DNA from: Streptomyces albus subsp. albus
GTDB lineage: Bacteria; Actinomycetota; Actinomycetes; Streptomycetales; Streptomycetaceae
Direction: 5' to 3'
Assembly (NCBI RefSeq): GCF_000719865.1
Contig: NZ_JOID01000025.1
Coordinates: 72,911-136,910 of the forward strand
DNA length: 64,000 nucleotides
Part shown: piece after piece, positions 8,707-16,814 of the stretch
Layout of the letters: each line of letters begins with the position of its first letter
Numbering within the stretch: the first letter of the stretch is position 1
Notes under the pieces: generated by a model
Databases searched by the model: none
Told to the model about the DNA's origin: nothing
Seen by the model: only the letters and a program-made list of their open reading frames with translations
Made by a program: the position numbers and the translations under genes

Positions 8707-9493
8707 GGCAGCGCTGATGACGCGCGGCCGGGAACACCTGAGCGAGCGCGTCTCGCAGGCCCATGGCACCGTCACCGACGACGAGTTCGAGGTCCGTCAT
8801 GCCGCGCCGGCGGCAGTCGCGCAGCAGGTCGGCCCACGACTCGGTGGACTCCTGCAAACCCTCGGCCACGCGATGAGCCCCTTGGAGTCGTCCACACGCA
8901 CCCCCATCAGGACCAGGACGCAGGAGTGGGCCTTGGCCCAGGCGGACCTGGGGGTGCACGCCGTCCGCCCATACGTGCACGTAGTCGCTGCCCGACAGGT
9001 CACGCTCCTGGAACGCGGTGTGGGCCTGCTGCCACTGCTTCGTCAGCCGGGTCACGGTGGTCGGCAACAGCCCGGCCGTCGAGCCGAGGAACTGCTCCAG
9101 CGCGGGCACGAAGTCGCCACTGGACAGGCCGTGCAGGGAGAGCAGCGGCAACACCTCGGAAACGTTTGGGGACTTGCGGCACCGCGGAGGCAGGATCCTC
9201 GAGGAGAACCGTCGGCGCTCACCGGTCTCCTCGTCCACACGGCGGTCGTTCGCCCGCGGCGCACTGACCTCGACCGAGCCCGCGGCGGTGGTCACCGCCC
9301 GCTCGCGGTGGTGGCCGTTGCGGACCACCAGGCGGCGGCCCCGCTCGTCGCGCTGGTCGGCCAACTCGGCTATGTGAGCGTCGACTTCGACCTCCAGCGC
9401 GGCGGCCAGCACCCGGTTGGCGCTCTCGCGGACGATGTCGTCGATCAGTGAGCCGGTGGCGGTCGATCCGTCTTCGTTGACTACACCAAGCAC
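8707..9493 (-). pseudogene. IS256-family transposase, truncated and frameshifted
   Basis: The minus strand encodes the first 260 or so residues of an IS256-type DDE transposase (normally about 400). Recognisable parts are IDDIVRESANRVLAAALE, the VRNGHHRER region, DYVHVWADGVHP (first catalytic Asp), a segment with MGVRVDDSKGLIA, then LELVVGDGAMGL (second Asp) and VFPAARHQRC. The frame shifts near 8947 and shifts back near 8875. The C-terminus with the catalytic Glu is missing and joins a TetR remnant. The element is dead and I see no terminal repeats that would define a full IS. Confidence 0.85.
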
Positions 9494-9648
9494 GGGCGTG
9501 GCTTTCCGACCCGCGCAGCCACGCAGGCCTACTCGATGACCATCAATCGATCACTCGGGAAGGTACGCCCTTCGCGTTCAGCCCGAGGCCGATCCACAGG
9601 CCTTGAGCATGGCTCTGGCAGCTGAGCCGTAGCGGAGTGAACTGATGG

Positions 9649-11217
9649 CTACCTACTTCTGGCCGGGCCCGGAGATCGATGCCGCGCAGGTGAGCAGGCG
9701 TCACCGGGCACGCAGATCGCGGTGGCGAGAAAGCCGGACTCGGCGCCCCAGCGCCCGGTGAAGCCGTCCAGAGGGGTGCCACCGATCATAGGAGGCGGCA
9801 CCAGCAGCTTTGCCGAGATGGTCCTGGCCCGGGGATCGATGTCTATTAGTGCTTCGTCGAAGCCGAGTTCCCGGCGTGTCAACGGGTACCAGGCCTTGAA
9901 CACGGATTCCTTGGCGCTGAACAGCAGCCTGTCCCAGCGCACGTCCGGAAGCATGAGGAGCAGGCGCCGGACCAGCTCGCGTTCCGCAGGAAGCGCAATG
10001 TTGTCCAGAACCCCTTCCGGGAGGGACGAGTTGGGCTCGGCGTCGATACCGATTGAGGCGACGTGCGGAGTGACGGCGACCGCTGCCGCTCGGTAGGAGT
10101 GGCAGTGCGTCAGGCTACCGCTGACACCTTCAGGCCACTGGGGCGCGCCCCGCCGGTCGGCCAAGAGCGGGGCGGGGAGGTGTCCCAGCGTGCTGAGGGC
10201 TTTGCGAGCACAACTACGGGTCGTGGCGAACTCGCGTTTGCGTTTGTTGACCGCGCTTTCCACCATGGCCCGTTCCTCGGCGAACATATAGGTGTCCGGC
10301 GGATCTGCGGGGTCATGGAAGGTCTCGACCGTGACCACCTCGGGGGGCACCAGCTCGGCCATCAAGCGAGGGGCCGGATCTGTCGAATCGGCCCGGGGGA
10401 GGATCTGCCGCAGCAGGGGGCGGGTCGGCCGTGGCTTCCATTCGCGCGGATAGCCCAGGGACACTTCCTCGAACCGGACTCCGTCGTAGTGGGTCACCCG
10501 GGGGATGTGCAGATGCCCATAGACCACCGCGACGGCATCGAAGCGCCGGTGCCAGTCGGCGGTCAGTTCGGTGCCGCACCACTGGGCGAACTCCGGATGA
10601 TGCAGGACCTCGGTCGGATGCCGGACCAGCGGATAGTGGTTGACGAGTACGGTACGGGAGCCCGGCGGCAGTTCCGACAGCCGCTGCTCGGTCACCCGTA
10701 CCCGCTCGCGGCACCAGGCGTCCCTGCTTCCGTGGGGATCGGGATGGAGGAATCGCTCGTCCGCGCAGACGATGCCCGCGTCGTACGCGGCCTGCAGTGA
10801 CTCCTCCTTCGTACGGGTACCGGGAGCGCGGAACGAGTAGTCGTACAGCACGAAGAGCGGTGCGACCGTGACGGGCCCGCCTTCGCCCTCCCAGACCGGG
10901 TAGGGATCCTCCGGAGTGCTGATGCCCAGGTCGCGGCAGAGTTCCACCAGGGCCCGATAGCGCTGCTCGCCCCGCAGCTTGACCGGATCGCTCGGGTGCG
11001 TCCATAGTTCGTGGTTGCCCGGTGCCCAGACAACCTTCGCGAAGCGGTCGCGCAGGAGTCTCAACGCCCCCTCGATGTCGGCGTATCGCTCTGCGATGTC
11101 GCCCGCCACCAGGAGCCAGTCCTCGCCGTGCGCGGGGCGGAGCGACTCCACGATCTGCCGGTTCTCGGCATGGCCGATGTGGAGGTCGCTGAGGGCGAGC
11201 AGCCTGCCGCGGCGCAT
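9649..11217 (-). CDS. metallophosphoesterase-phosphopantetheinyl transferase fusion (PptH-PptT-like)
   Basis: A 522-residue two-domain enzyme. ATG 11217 has an AGGAG ribosome binding site. Residues 1-290 are a calcineurin-like metallophosphoesterase with its metal ligands visible: SDLHIGH (Asp11, His13), AGDIAE, GNHELW, VNHYPL and GHLHIP. Residues from about 300 are a PptT/Sfp-type transferase with GIDAEPN (about 391) and SAKESVFKAWYPL (about 432), the Mg and CoA-binding motifs. The transferase should convert apo-ACPs of the PKS to holo form. In mycobacteria the adjacent genes PptT and PptH add and remove phosphopantetheine. By analogy the first domain may strip it again, which is inference. 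The gene is the last of the minus-strand pair with the AICAR formyltransferase. Confidence 0.88.
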   Translation of the reverse strand: MRRGRLLALSDLHIGHAENRQIVESLRPAHGEDWLLVAGDIAERYADIEGALRLLRDRFAKVVWAPGNHELWTHPSDPVKLRGEQRYRALVELCRDLGISTPEDPYPVWEGEGGPVTVAPLFVLYDYSFRAPGTRTKEESLQAAYDAGIVCADERFLHPDPHGSRDAWCRERVRVTEQRLSELPPGSRTVLVNHYPLVRHPTEVLHHPEFAQWCGTELTADWHRRFDAVAVVYGHLHIPRVTHYDGVRFEEVSLGYPREWKPRPTRPLLRQILPRADSTDPAPRLMAELVPPEVVTVETFHDPADPPDTYMFAEERAMVESAVNKRKREFATTRSCARKALSTLGHLPAPLLADRRGAPQWPEGVSGSLTHCHSYRAAAVAVTPHVASIGIDAEPNSSLPEGVLDNIALPAERELVRRLLLMLPDVRWDRLLFSAKESVFKAWYPLTRRELGFDEALIDIDPRARTISAKLLVPPPMIGGTPLDGFTGRWGAESGFLATAICVPGDACSPARHRSPGPARSR

Positions 11218-11284
11218 GGGCAACTCCTGTGAACTGGAAGAGGGGACGGCTGATCCGGCGCAGCACCTTCGGACCGTTCGGCGC

Positions 11285-12439
11285 TCAGTGGTGGAACAGC
11301 CGCAGACCGGTGTGCGCGAGCGCGATCCCGTGCTCGCGGCAGGCGGTTTCGACCTCGCCGGACCGGACGGAGCCACCCGGTTCGGCGATGGCCGAGACGC
11401 CGTGTCGCTGCGCGTGGTCGACGTTGTCGCGGAAGGGCAGGGCGCCGTCGGAGACGAATGACACCCCGGTCAGCGTGCCCAGCCAATGGGCGCGCTCCTG
11501 CGGGGTCAGTGAGGTCGCCGGCGCGCGCAGCACCTGTGCGAAACGGCTCTCCTCGTCCGGGGTCAGATCGCCTTCGATGAACCGGACCTGCCAGTTGATG
11601 CGCTCCTGGCGTCGGATGTCCGGCTTGAAGTCCAGACCCCTGACGGCCGGATGGCGCCGCAACCACCACGTGTCCGTCTTCGTTCCGGCCAGTCTGGTGC
11701 AGTCGACCCTGGACTGCTGTCCGGCGCCGATCCCCAGGGCCATCCCGTCGCGCAGGTAGCAGACGGAGTTGGACTGGGTGTAGCGCAGCACCGCGAGTCC
11801 GAGCAGCAGGTCGTCCTGCTGCGCGGCCGTGATGTCTCCGTGCCGCGGAGTGAACAGGCCCCGGGTGAGCGGGAGTTGATCCCGGTCCTGTGTCAGCCGG
11901 AGCCCGAACACCTCGCGGGTCTCCCGCGGGGGCGGTGCGGCGGCGCCGTCCACCTCGAGGACGAGGAAACGGCCGTTCTTCTTCCTGCTGAGTCTTTCGA
12001 CGGTGCCCGGGGCGTAGCCGGGCGCGACGATCCCGTCGCAGATCACCCGGCTCAGCAGATCGGCAAGTTCGTCGTCGACCGGGTGGGAGACGGCGGCGAA
12101 GTCACCGTACGAGGATTTGGGGTCGGCGTCCCGGGCCCGCAGGTAGGCGCTCGCGAGTGTGCCGACAGCGGAGTCACCCAGGCCGTAGAGGTCCTCGATG
12201 ACCGCGTCCAGCGGCCCGGACACGGCGGCGCCCGCTGGTGAGACGTGCTTGAAGGAAGCCGCCGCGGGCTTGCCGAGTGCTGCGCTCGCTTCGCTGACGA
12301 GCTGCCAGGCGTTGAGCGCGTCCAGCAGATTGATGAAGGACGGTTCGCCGTTCAGAAGCCGGACGGGCCACTGCCCGGAACGTGTCGGAGACACCTCGGC
12401 GCGGCGTTGTTGAGGGTTGGTTCCATAGCGAAGCTCCAC
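11285..12439 (-). CDS. stand-alone AICAR formyltransferase (PurH C-terminal domain)
   Basis: A 384-residue protein. GTG 12439 is chosen because AAGGAG lies seven bases upstream and the protein then opens VELRYGTNPQQ, the family's first conserved motif. The catalytic Lys64-His65 pair sits in SFKHVSPAG. The IMP cyclohydrolase half of bifunctional PurH is absent. The normal reaction transfers a formyl group from 10-formyl-tetrahydrofolate to AICAR in purine synthesis. Its place in a polyketide cluster is unusual. It could be an insensitive spare copy giving self-resistance, could help one-carbon supply for the methyltransferases, or could formylate a pathway intermediate. The sequence does not decide among these. 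Confidence 0.85.
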   Translation of the reverse strand: MELRYGTNPQQRRAEVSPTRSGQWPVRLLNGEPSFINLLDALNAWQLVSEASAALGKPAAASFKHVSPAGAAVSGPLDAVIEDLYGLGDSAVGTLASAYLRARDADPKSSYGDFAAVSHPVDDELADLLSRVICDGIVAPGYAPGTVERLSRKKNGRFLVLEVDGAAAPPPRETREVFGLRLTQDRDQLPLTRGLFTPRHGDITAAQQDDLLLGLAVLRYTQSNSVCYLRDGMALGIGAGQQSRVDCTRLAGTKTDTWWLRRHPAVRGLDFKPDIRRQERINWQVRFIEGDLTPDEESRFAQVLRAPATSLTPQERAHWLGTLTGVSFVSDGALPFRDNVDHAQRHGVSAIAEPGGSVRSGEVETACREHGIALAHTGLRLFHH

Positions 12440-13089
12440 GTCATGACTCCTTGTGAGGACATCGTTGACGGGAGCACCCAGGCGGGCGGCACTCACATCG
12501 GAGTGGATGGCCGCTCCCCGGTGGTTGTCCACCCGCGCCAGTCGCGACCGTCGGCAACGATACAACGCCGACAGGGAAGTTGATCAAGGGTTGGGCAGGG
12601 ATTGTGACGAGGGCAACGCGCTCGGTGGCCGATCTCCATCCCCAAGAGATTCCCAAATCCCCTGGTGGTGGGCGAGTTGATGCGTGTAGATATTGCGGCC
12701 GTCACCTTCTCCTGCCAACAGCCGGTTTGAAGACTGCACTTGACAACTGCTTAGCGATCCCGTTGGGATCAACGGGCGCGGCGGCTCCGTCCGATGGTCG
12801 CCAGCCGTGATGTATGAACAACGCGGACTCGTTTTGTACGTGCTGACTACGGGGTGATTTAAGAATGGGAGACCTCGTCGGCGATGTGGCCGATGAGGGT
12901 GATCCGAGCCGAGTTCGTAGTCTGTTCAGATGCTGGTTACTCCGGTGTCATGCCGTCATGGCTCCTAACTCCTCATGCCGTCGATGCGGACGGCGGTTCG
13001 CCCCTGCATTCTTCGGCGACTGGACATGGTGATTCGGTCGCTGCTCAAATCGGTTTCGTATTGGTCCGGGAAGGCAGGACAGGAGTGAA
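12440..13089. promoter_or_regulatory. divergent intergenic region controlling both arms of the cluster
   Basis: These 650 bp hold no convincing gene and separate the minus-strand AICAR formyltransferase/PPTase pair from the plus-strand PKS operon. Base composition is visibly lower in GC than the coding parts. A candidate promoter with an overlapping palindrome is at 12740-12770. The AT gene downstream has an AGGAG ribosome binding site at 13081-13085, so a leader of some 300 bases is possible. I found no clear minus-strand promoter. Confidence 0.6.
12740..12770 (+). promoter_or_regulatory. candidate promoter with overlapping operator palindrome
   Basis: TTGACA at 12740-12745 is followed 18 bases later by TGGGAT (12764-12769), a plausible -35/-10 pair reading toward the PKS operon. 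The perfect inverted repeat GATCCC-GTT-GGGATC (12756-12770) covers the -10 element, where a repressor would block polymerase. The -10 match is weak. Confidence 0.4.
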
Positions 13090-13956
13090 ATGAGCACGTA
13101 TGTTTTTCCGGGGCAGGGATCGCAGCGCAAGGGCATGGGGCGTGCCCTCTTCGATGAGTTTCCTGGACTGACGGAGCGAGCTGACGAGATTTTGGGATAC
13201 TCGGTCAAGAAGTTGTGCACCGAGAATCCGAATCAGCTCCTGAACGAAACGCAGTACACTCAACCAGCCGTCTATATTGTCAATGCCCTGACGTACCTGA
13301 AGCGGACGAAGGAAACGGGGCAGGTGCCGGAGTATGTGGCCGGGCACAGTCTCGGGGAATACAACGCCCTGCTAGCCGCCGGTGTGGTGGATTTCGAAAC
13401 CGGCCTGAAACTGGTACGGAAGCGAGGCGCCGCCATGGGGCGTATCGAAGGCGGCGGTATGGCGGCGGTGACAGGACTCAGCCGTGAACGCGTTTCCCGT
13501 CTGCTGGACCAACACGAGCTCACCGAAATCGAGGTGGCGAACGACAATGCTCCGACACAAGTGGTGGTGTCCGGCCTGAAGTCGGGGATCGCCGCGGCGC
13601 GTGAGGTCTTCGAGTCGCTCCCCGGGGGCGTGGGATTCACCGAACTCAAAACGAGTGGCGCCTTCCACAGCCGACACATGGTGCCGGCCCAGAATGAGTT
13701 CGCACAATATCTCGCCGACGAGTCACCACGTTTCAACGCGCCCACCATCACTGTCATCGCGAATGTGGATGCCAAGGCGTACGACGTCTCACGGGTCGAG
13801 GCGTGCCTGACCGAACAGATAACCCAGCCCGTGCGCTGGACCGAGACGATTCGCCATCTGCTCTCCATCGGGCAGGAGCAATTCGTGGAGATAGGGACGG
13901 GGCGTGTGTTGACCTCCTTGATCGAACGCATCCGCACGGCGGAGGAAAGCGGCTGA
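13090..13956 (+). CDS. trans-acting malonyl-CoA:ACP acyltransferase
   Basis: A 288-residue discrete acyltransferase. ATG 13090 has AGGAG at 13081-13085. The protein opens with the VFPGQGSQ motif of FabD-type enzymes. The nucleophile is Ser87 in GHSLGE and the catalytic His is His193 in GAFHSR, the form seen in malonyl-specific trans-ATs. The PKS modules of the cluster contain no working AT domain, so this enzyme should load malonyl on the extender ACPs and on the donor ACP of the HMG cassette. It heads the plus-strand operon and is followed by the HMG cassette genes. Identity as the pathway's extender AT is well supported; substrate specificity is inferred from motifs. Confidence 0.92.
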   Translation: MSTYVFPGQGSQRKGMGRALFDEFPGLTERADEILGYSVKKLCTENPNQLLNETQYTQPAVYIVNALTYLKRTKETGQVPEYVAGHSLGEYNALLAAGVVDFETGLKLVRKRGAAMGRIEGGGMAAVTGLSRERVSRLLDQHELTEIEVANDNAPTQVVVSGLKSGIAAAREVFESLPGGVGFTELKTSGAFHSRHMVPAQNEFAQYLADESPRFNAPTITVIANVDAKAYDVSRVEACLTEQITQPVRWTETIRHLLSIGQEQFVEIGTGRVLTSLIERIRTAEESG

Positions 13957-14007
13957 GCCGGCTGCGGCCGGGAGCGGGGTGAGTGGCTTGGACACGAGGG
14001 GAAACCG

Positions 14008-15267
14008 ATGAGGTCTGCTGGTATCGAGGCGATGAACGTCTTCGGCGGCACGGCGTATCTGGACGTCATGCAGCTGGTCGACCATCGCGGACTGGACAGG
14101 GCGCGCTTCGAGAACCTGCTGATGAAGCAGAAGGTGGTGGCTCTGCCCTGCGAGGATCCGGTCACGTTCGGTGTCAATGCCGCGAAGCCGATCGTCGACG
14201 CGCTGTCCGACGAGGAGCGGTCACGGATCGAAATGGTCATCACCTGCACCGAATCGGGCATCGATTTCGGTAAGTCGCTGAGCACCTATATGCACCATTA
14301 CCTGGGGCTGAGTCGCAACTGTCGACTGTTCGAAATCAAGAACGCCTGCTACTCCGGAACCGCTGGATTCCAGACGGCAGTCAACTTCGTACTCTCGCAG
14401 GCATCACCCGGTGCCAAGGTGTTGGTCATCACCACCGACATCTCCCGGTTCACGGTGGTGGACGGCGGTGACGCTCTGACCGAAGACTGGTCGTTCGCGG
14501 AACCCAGTTCGGGTGCCGGTGCGGTGGCCATGCTGGTGGGCGACGAGCCGAAGATCTTCGAGGTGGACGCCGGCGCCAACGGCTATTACGGGCATGAAGT
14601 GATGGACACCTGCCGCCCGACAGCCGACAGCGAAGCCGGTGATGCCGACCTGTCACTTCTGTCGTATCTGGACTGCTGCGAGCAGACCTTCCTGGAGTAT
14701 CAGCGCCGGGTGGCCGACGCTGATTACCGGGAAACATTCCACCACCTGGCCTTCCACACGCCGTTCGGCGGCATGGTCAAGGGCGCGCACCGCACCATGA
14801 TGCGGAAGATGTCAAAGTCCTCCCGAGCAGAAATCGAGACGGACTTCCAACAGCGGGTGGAGCCGGGGATCCGCTACTGTCAGCGCACCGGGAACATCAT
14901 GGGAGGAACCGTATTCCTCTCGCTGGCGAGCACGATCGACAACTGCTCCATCGATGCTCCGCGGCGCGTCGGGGTTTTTTCCTACGGCTCCGGATGCTGC
15001 TCGGAGTTCTACAGCGGAGTCATCACTCCGGAAGGCCAGGAGAAACTGCATGGAATGCAGATCGCCCGGCATCTCGACGAGCGTCACGCGCTCACCATGG
15101 CGGAGTACGAGGGCCTGCTGACCGGTGGCGGCGCGGTGGCTTTCGGAACCCGTAACTGGAAGCTGGACCCTGCCACGCTGCCCGTCGGCATGGCGGCCGA
15201 CCGGATGGCCGGGCAGTTGGTGCTGCAGGAGATCAACGAATTCCACCGAGAGTACGTCTGGGCCTGA
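14008..15267 (+). CDS. HMG-CoA synthase-like beta-branching enzyme 1
   Basis: A 419-residue HMG-CoA synthase homologue of the polyketide type (CurD/TaC class). The catalytic triad is complete: Glu82 in CTESGIDFGKS, Cys114 in KNACYSG and His250 in FHTPFGG. Such enzymes condense acetyl from a donor ACP with the beta-keto group of an ACP-bound polyketide, beginning a beta-methyl or related branch. A second, closely similar copy is encoded at 16815-18083, so two branch types or two branch sites are likely. Spacing to the upstream AT gene is 51 bases, with GAGGGG before the ATG. The role follows from family knowledge; which branch it makes is unknown. Confidence 0.93.
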   Translation: MRSAGIEAMNVFGGTAYLDVMQLVDHRGLDRARFENLLMKQKVVALPCEDPVTFGVNAAKPIVDALSDEERSRIEMVITCTESGIDFGKSLSTYMHHYLGLSRNCRLFEIKNACYSGTAGFQTAVNFVLSQASPGAKVLVITTDISRFTVVDGGDALTEDWSFAEPSSGAGAVAMLVGDEPKIFEVDAGANGYYGHEVMDTCRPTADSEAGDADLSLLSYLDCCEQTFLEYQRRVADADYRETFHHLAFHTPFGGMVKGAHRTMMRKMSKSSRAEIETDFQQRVEPGIRYCQRTGNIMGGTVFLSLASTIDNCSIDAPRRVGVFSYGSGCCSEFYSGVITPEGQEKLHGMQIARHLDERHALTMAEYEGLLTGGGAVAFGTRNWKLDPATLPVGMAADRMAGQLVLQEINEFHREYVWA

Positions 15268-15335
15268 CCGTTCGGCAGTCGGCGCAGCAGGAAGAACCCG
15301 GCAGCCAGAACCGCAGGAAGAAGAGGAGCAGCGAT

Positions 15336-15581
15336 ATGCAGCGGGACGAGATCTTCGAAATGGTGAAGGGGCACATCTACGAAGTGCTTCCCGATCTGGA
15401 GGGGCAGCCGATCAACTGGGAGGACCGGCTGACGGACCTCGGGGCGAACTCTGTCGACCGGGCCGAGGTGGCCATGCTTGCCATGGAATCCTTGTCCCTT
15501 CAGATGGCCCGAGTCGAACTCGCCGGCGTGCAGAACATAAGCGACCTGGTCGATGCACTGCATTCGAAGTCGAATGCCTGA
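15336..15581 (+). CDS. discrete donor acyl carrier protein of the HMG cassette
   Basis: An 81-residue ACP with the phosphopantetheine Ser39 in DLGANSVDRAEV, the variant GxNSxDR typical of donor ACPs in beta-branching cassettes (AcpK/TaB/CurB class). It should carry malonyl, have it decarboxylated to acetyl by the neighbouring KS-like protein, and present it to the HMG synthases. The KS gene starts inside its last codons (ATG 15574, stop 15579-15581), so both are produced together. Only one such ACP lies next to the two HMG synthases. Confidence 0.9.
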   Translation: MQRDEIFEMVKGHIYEVLPDLEGQPINWEDRLTDLGANSVDRAEVAMLAMESLSLQMARVELAGVQNISDLVDALHSKSNA

Positions 15582-16794
15582 AGACCTCGTCATAACCGGC
15601 TGCGGTGTGGTCACCGCGGTCGGTACGGGAAAGCAGGAGTTCACGACCGCTCTGTTCTCCGGTGCCGGGAACTTCGGCGTCATGGCCCGCCCCGGCAGAA
15701 GCGGAGAACACGACTTCCTGGGCGCCGAGATCGCTGAACCGGCCCTCCCCGAACGGTTCCCCAAGAAGCTCCTGCGTACGGTCTCACTCTCCGGGAAGGC
15801 GGCGCTGCTCGCCCTGCACGAGGCATGGGAGGAGGCGCGCCTGGAGCGGGCCGACCCCGAGCGTGTGGGCCTGGTCGTCGGAGGATCCAACATCCAGCAG
15901 CGCGAGTTGGTGCTCAAGCAGGAGGCGTACCGAGGCAGATCCGCCTATCTGCCGCCCACGTACGCGTTCTCCTACCTGGACAGCGACCTGTGCGGGCTCT
16001 GCAGCGAGCAGTTCGGCATCCAAGGCATGGCGCACACCGTCGGAGGTGCCTCGGCGAGTGGTCAGATGGCCGTCATCCAGGCGGCGCAGGCCGTGCGTTC
16101 GGGAGCGGTCGACGTGTGTGTCGCGATCGGTGCCCTGGCCGATCTGTCCGCCTGGGAATGCCAGGCACTGCGCTCGATCGGCGCCATGGGCTCCGACCGT
16201 TTCGCGGACCAACCCGAGCTGGCCTGCCGGCCGTTCGACGCATCGAGCGACGGATTCATCTACGGGGAGGCCTGCGGTGCGGTCGTCGTCGAGCGTGCCT
16301 CGGCGGGCGCCGGGCGAGGAGCGCGACCGTACGCGGCGCTGACGGGATGGGGCGTCGCGCTCGACGCCAACCGGAACCCGGATCCGTCCGTCGGCGGTGA
16401 GAGCCGGGCCATCCGGCAGGCGCTCGCCCAGGCCGGTCGGCGACCGGGGGACATCGACTACGTGAACCCGCACGGCACGGGATCCGGTGTCGGTGACCCG
16501 GTGGAGCTGACGGCCCTGCGCTCCTGCGGACTTGACGGGGCGTATCTGAACGCGACCAAGTCGATCACCGGCCACGGACTGAGCGCGGCGGGAACGGTGG
16601 AGATCATCGCCACGCTGCTGCAGATGGAGGCGGCGACTCTGCATCCGACGCGGAATCTGGAAACCCCGATCGACCCGGCATGGAACTGGGTGCGGGAGCG
16701 GTCCGTGCTCCAACCGGTCACCCACGCGCTGACGTTGAGCATGGGGTTCGGCGGCGTGAACACCGCACTGTGTCTGCAGAACGCGAACGGCTGA
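15574..16794 (+). CDS. decarboxylating ketosynthase of the HMG cassette (Cys replaced by Ser)
   Basis: A 406-residue discrete KS. The usual active-site Cys is Ser160 in VGGASASG, while the HGTG and KSITGHG histidine motifs remain. This substitution is normal for the KS of beta-branching cassettes, which does not condense but decarboxylates malonyl-ACP to acetyl-ACP. The start ATG 15574 overlaps the donor ACP gene by eight bases. It sits between the two HMG synthase genes and can serve both. A chain-length-factor or condensing role is unlikely because the surrounding genes form the canonical cassette. Confidence 0.92.
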   Translation: MPEDLVITGCGVVTAVGTGKQEFTTALFSGAGNFGVMARPGRSGEHDFLGAEIAEPALPERFPKKLLRTVSLSGKAALLALHEAWEEARLERADPERVGLVVGGSNIQQRELVLKQEAYRGRSAYLPPTYAFSYLDSDLCGLCSEQFGIQGMAHTVGGASASGQMAVIQAAQAVRSGAVDVCVAIGALADLSAWECQALRSIGAMGSDRFADQPELACRPFDASSDGFIYGEACGAVVVERASAGAGRGARPYAALTGWGVALDANRNPDPSVGGESRAIRQALAQAGRRPGDIDYVNPHGTGSGVGDPVELTALRSCGLDGAYLNATKSITGHGLSAAGTVEIIATLLQMEAATLHPTRNLETPIDPAWNWVRERSVLQPVTHALTLSMGFGGVNTALCLQNANG

Positions 16795-16814
16795 GGGAGA
16801 GAGGCGGCAAGGCG

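Noticed and set aside
8707..9493. Active IS256 insertion sequence
   Set aside because: Two frameshifts, missing C-terminal third and no terminal repeats found.
12440..13089. Small genes in the divergent intergenic region
   Set aside because: Short frames there lack ribosome binding sites and recognisable composition. I treat the region as regulatory.
15574..16794. Chain-length factor or type II condensing KS
   Set aside because: No partner KS. The Cys to Ser change and position between HMG synthases match the decarboxylating KS of a beta-branching cassette.
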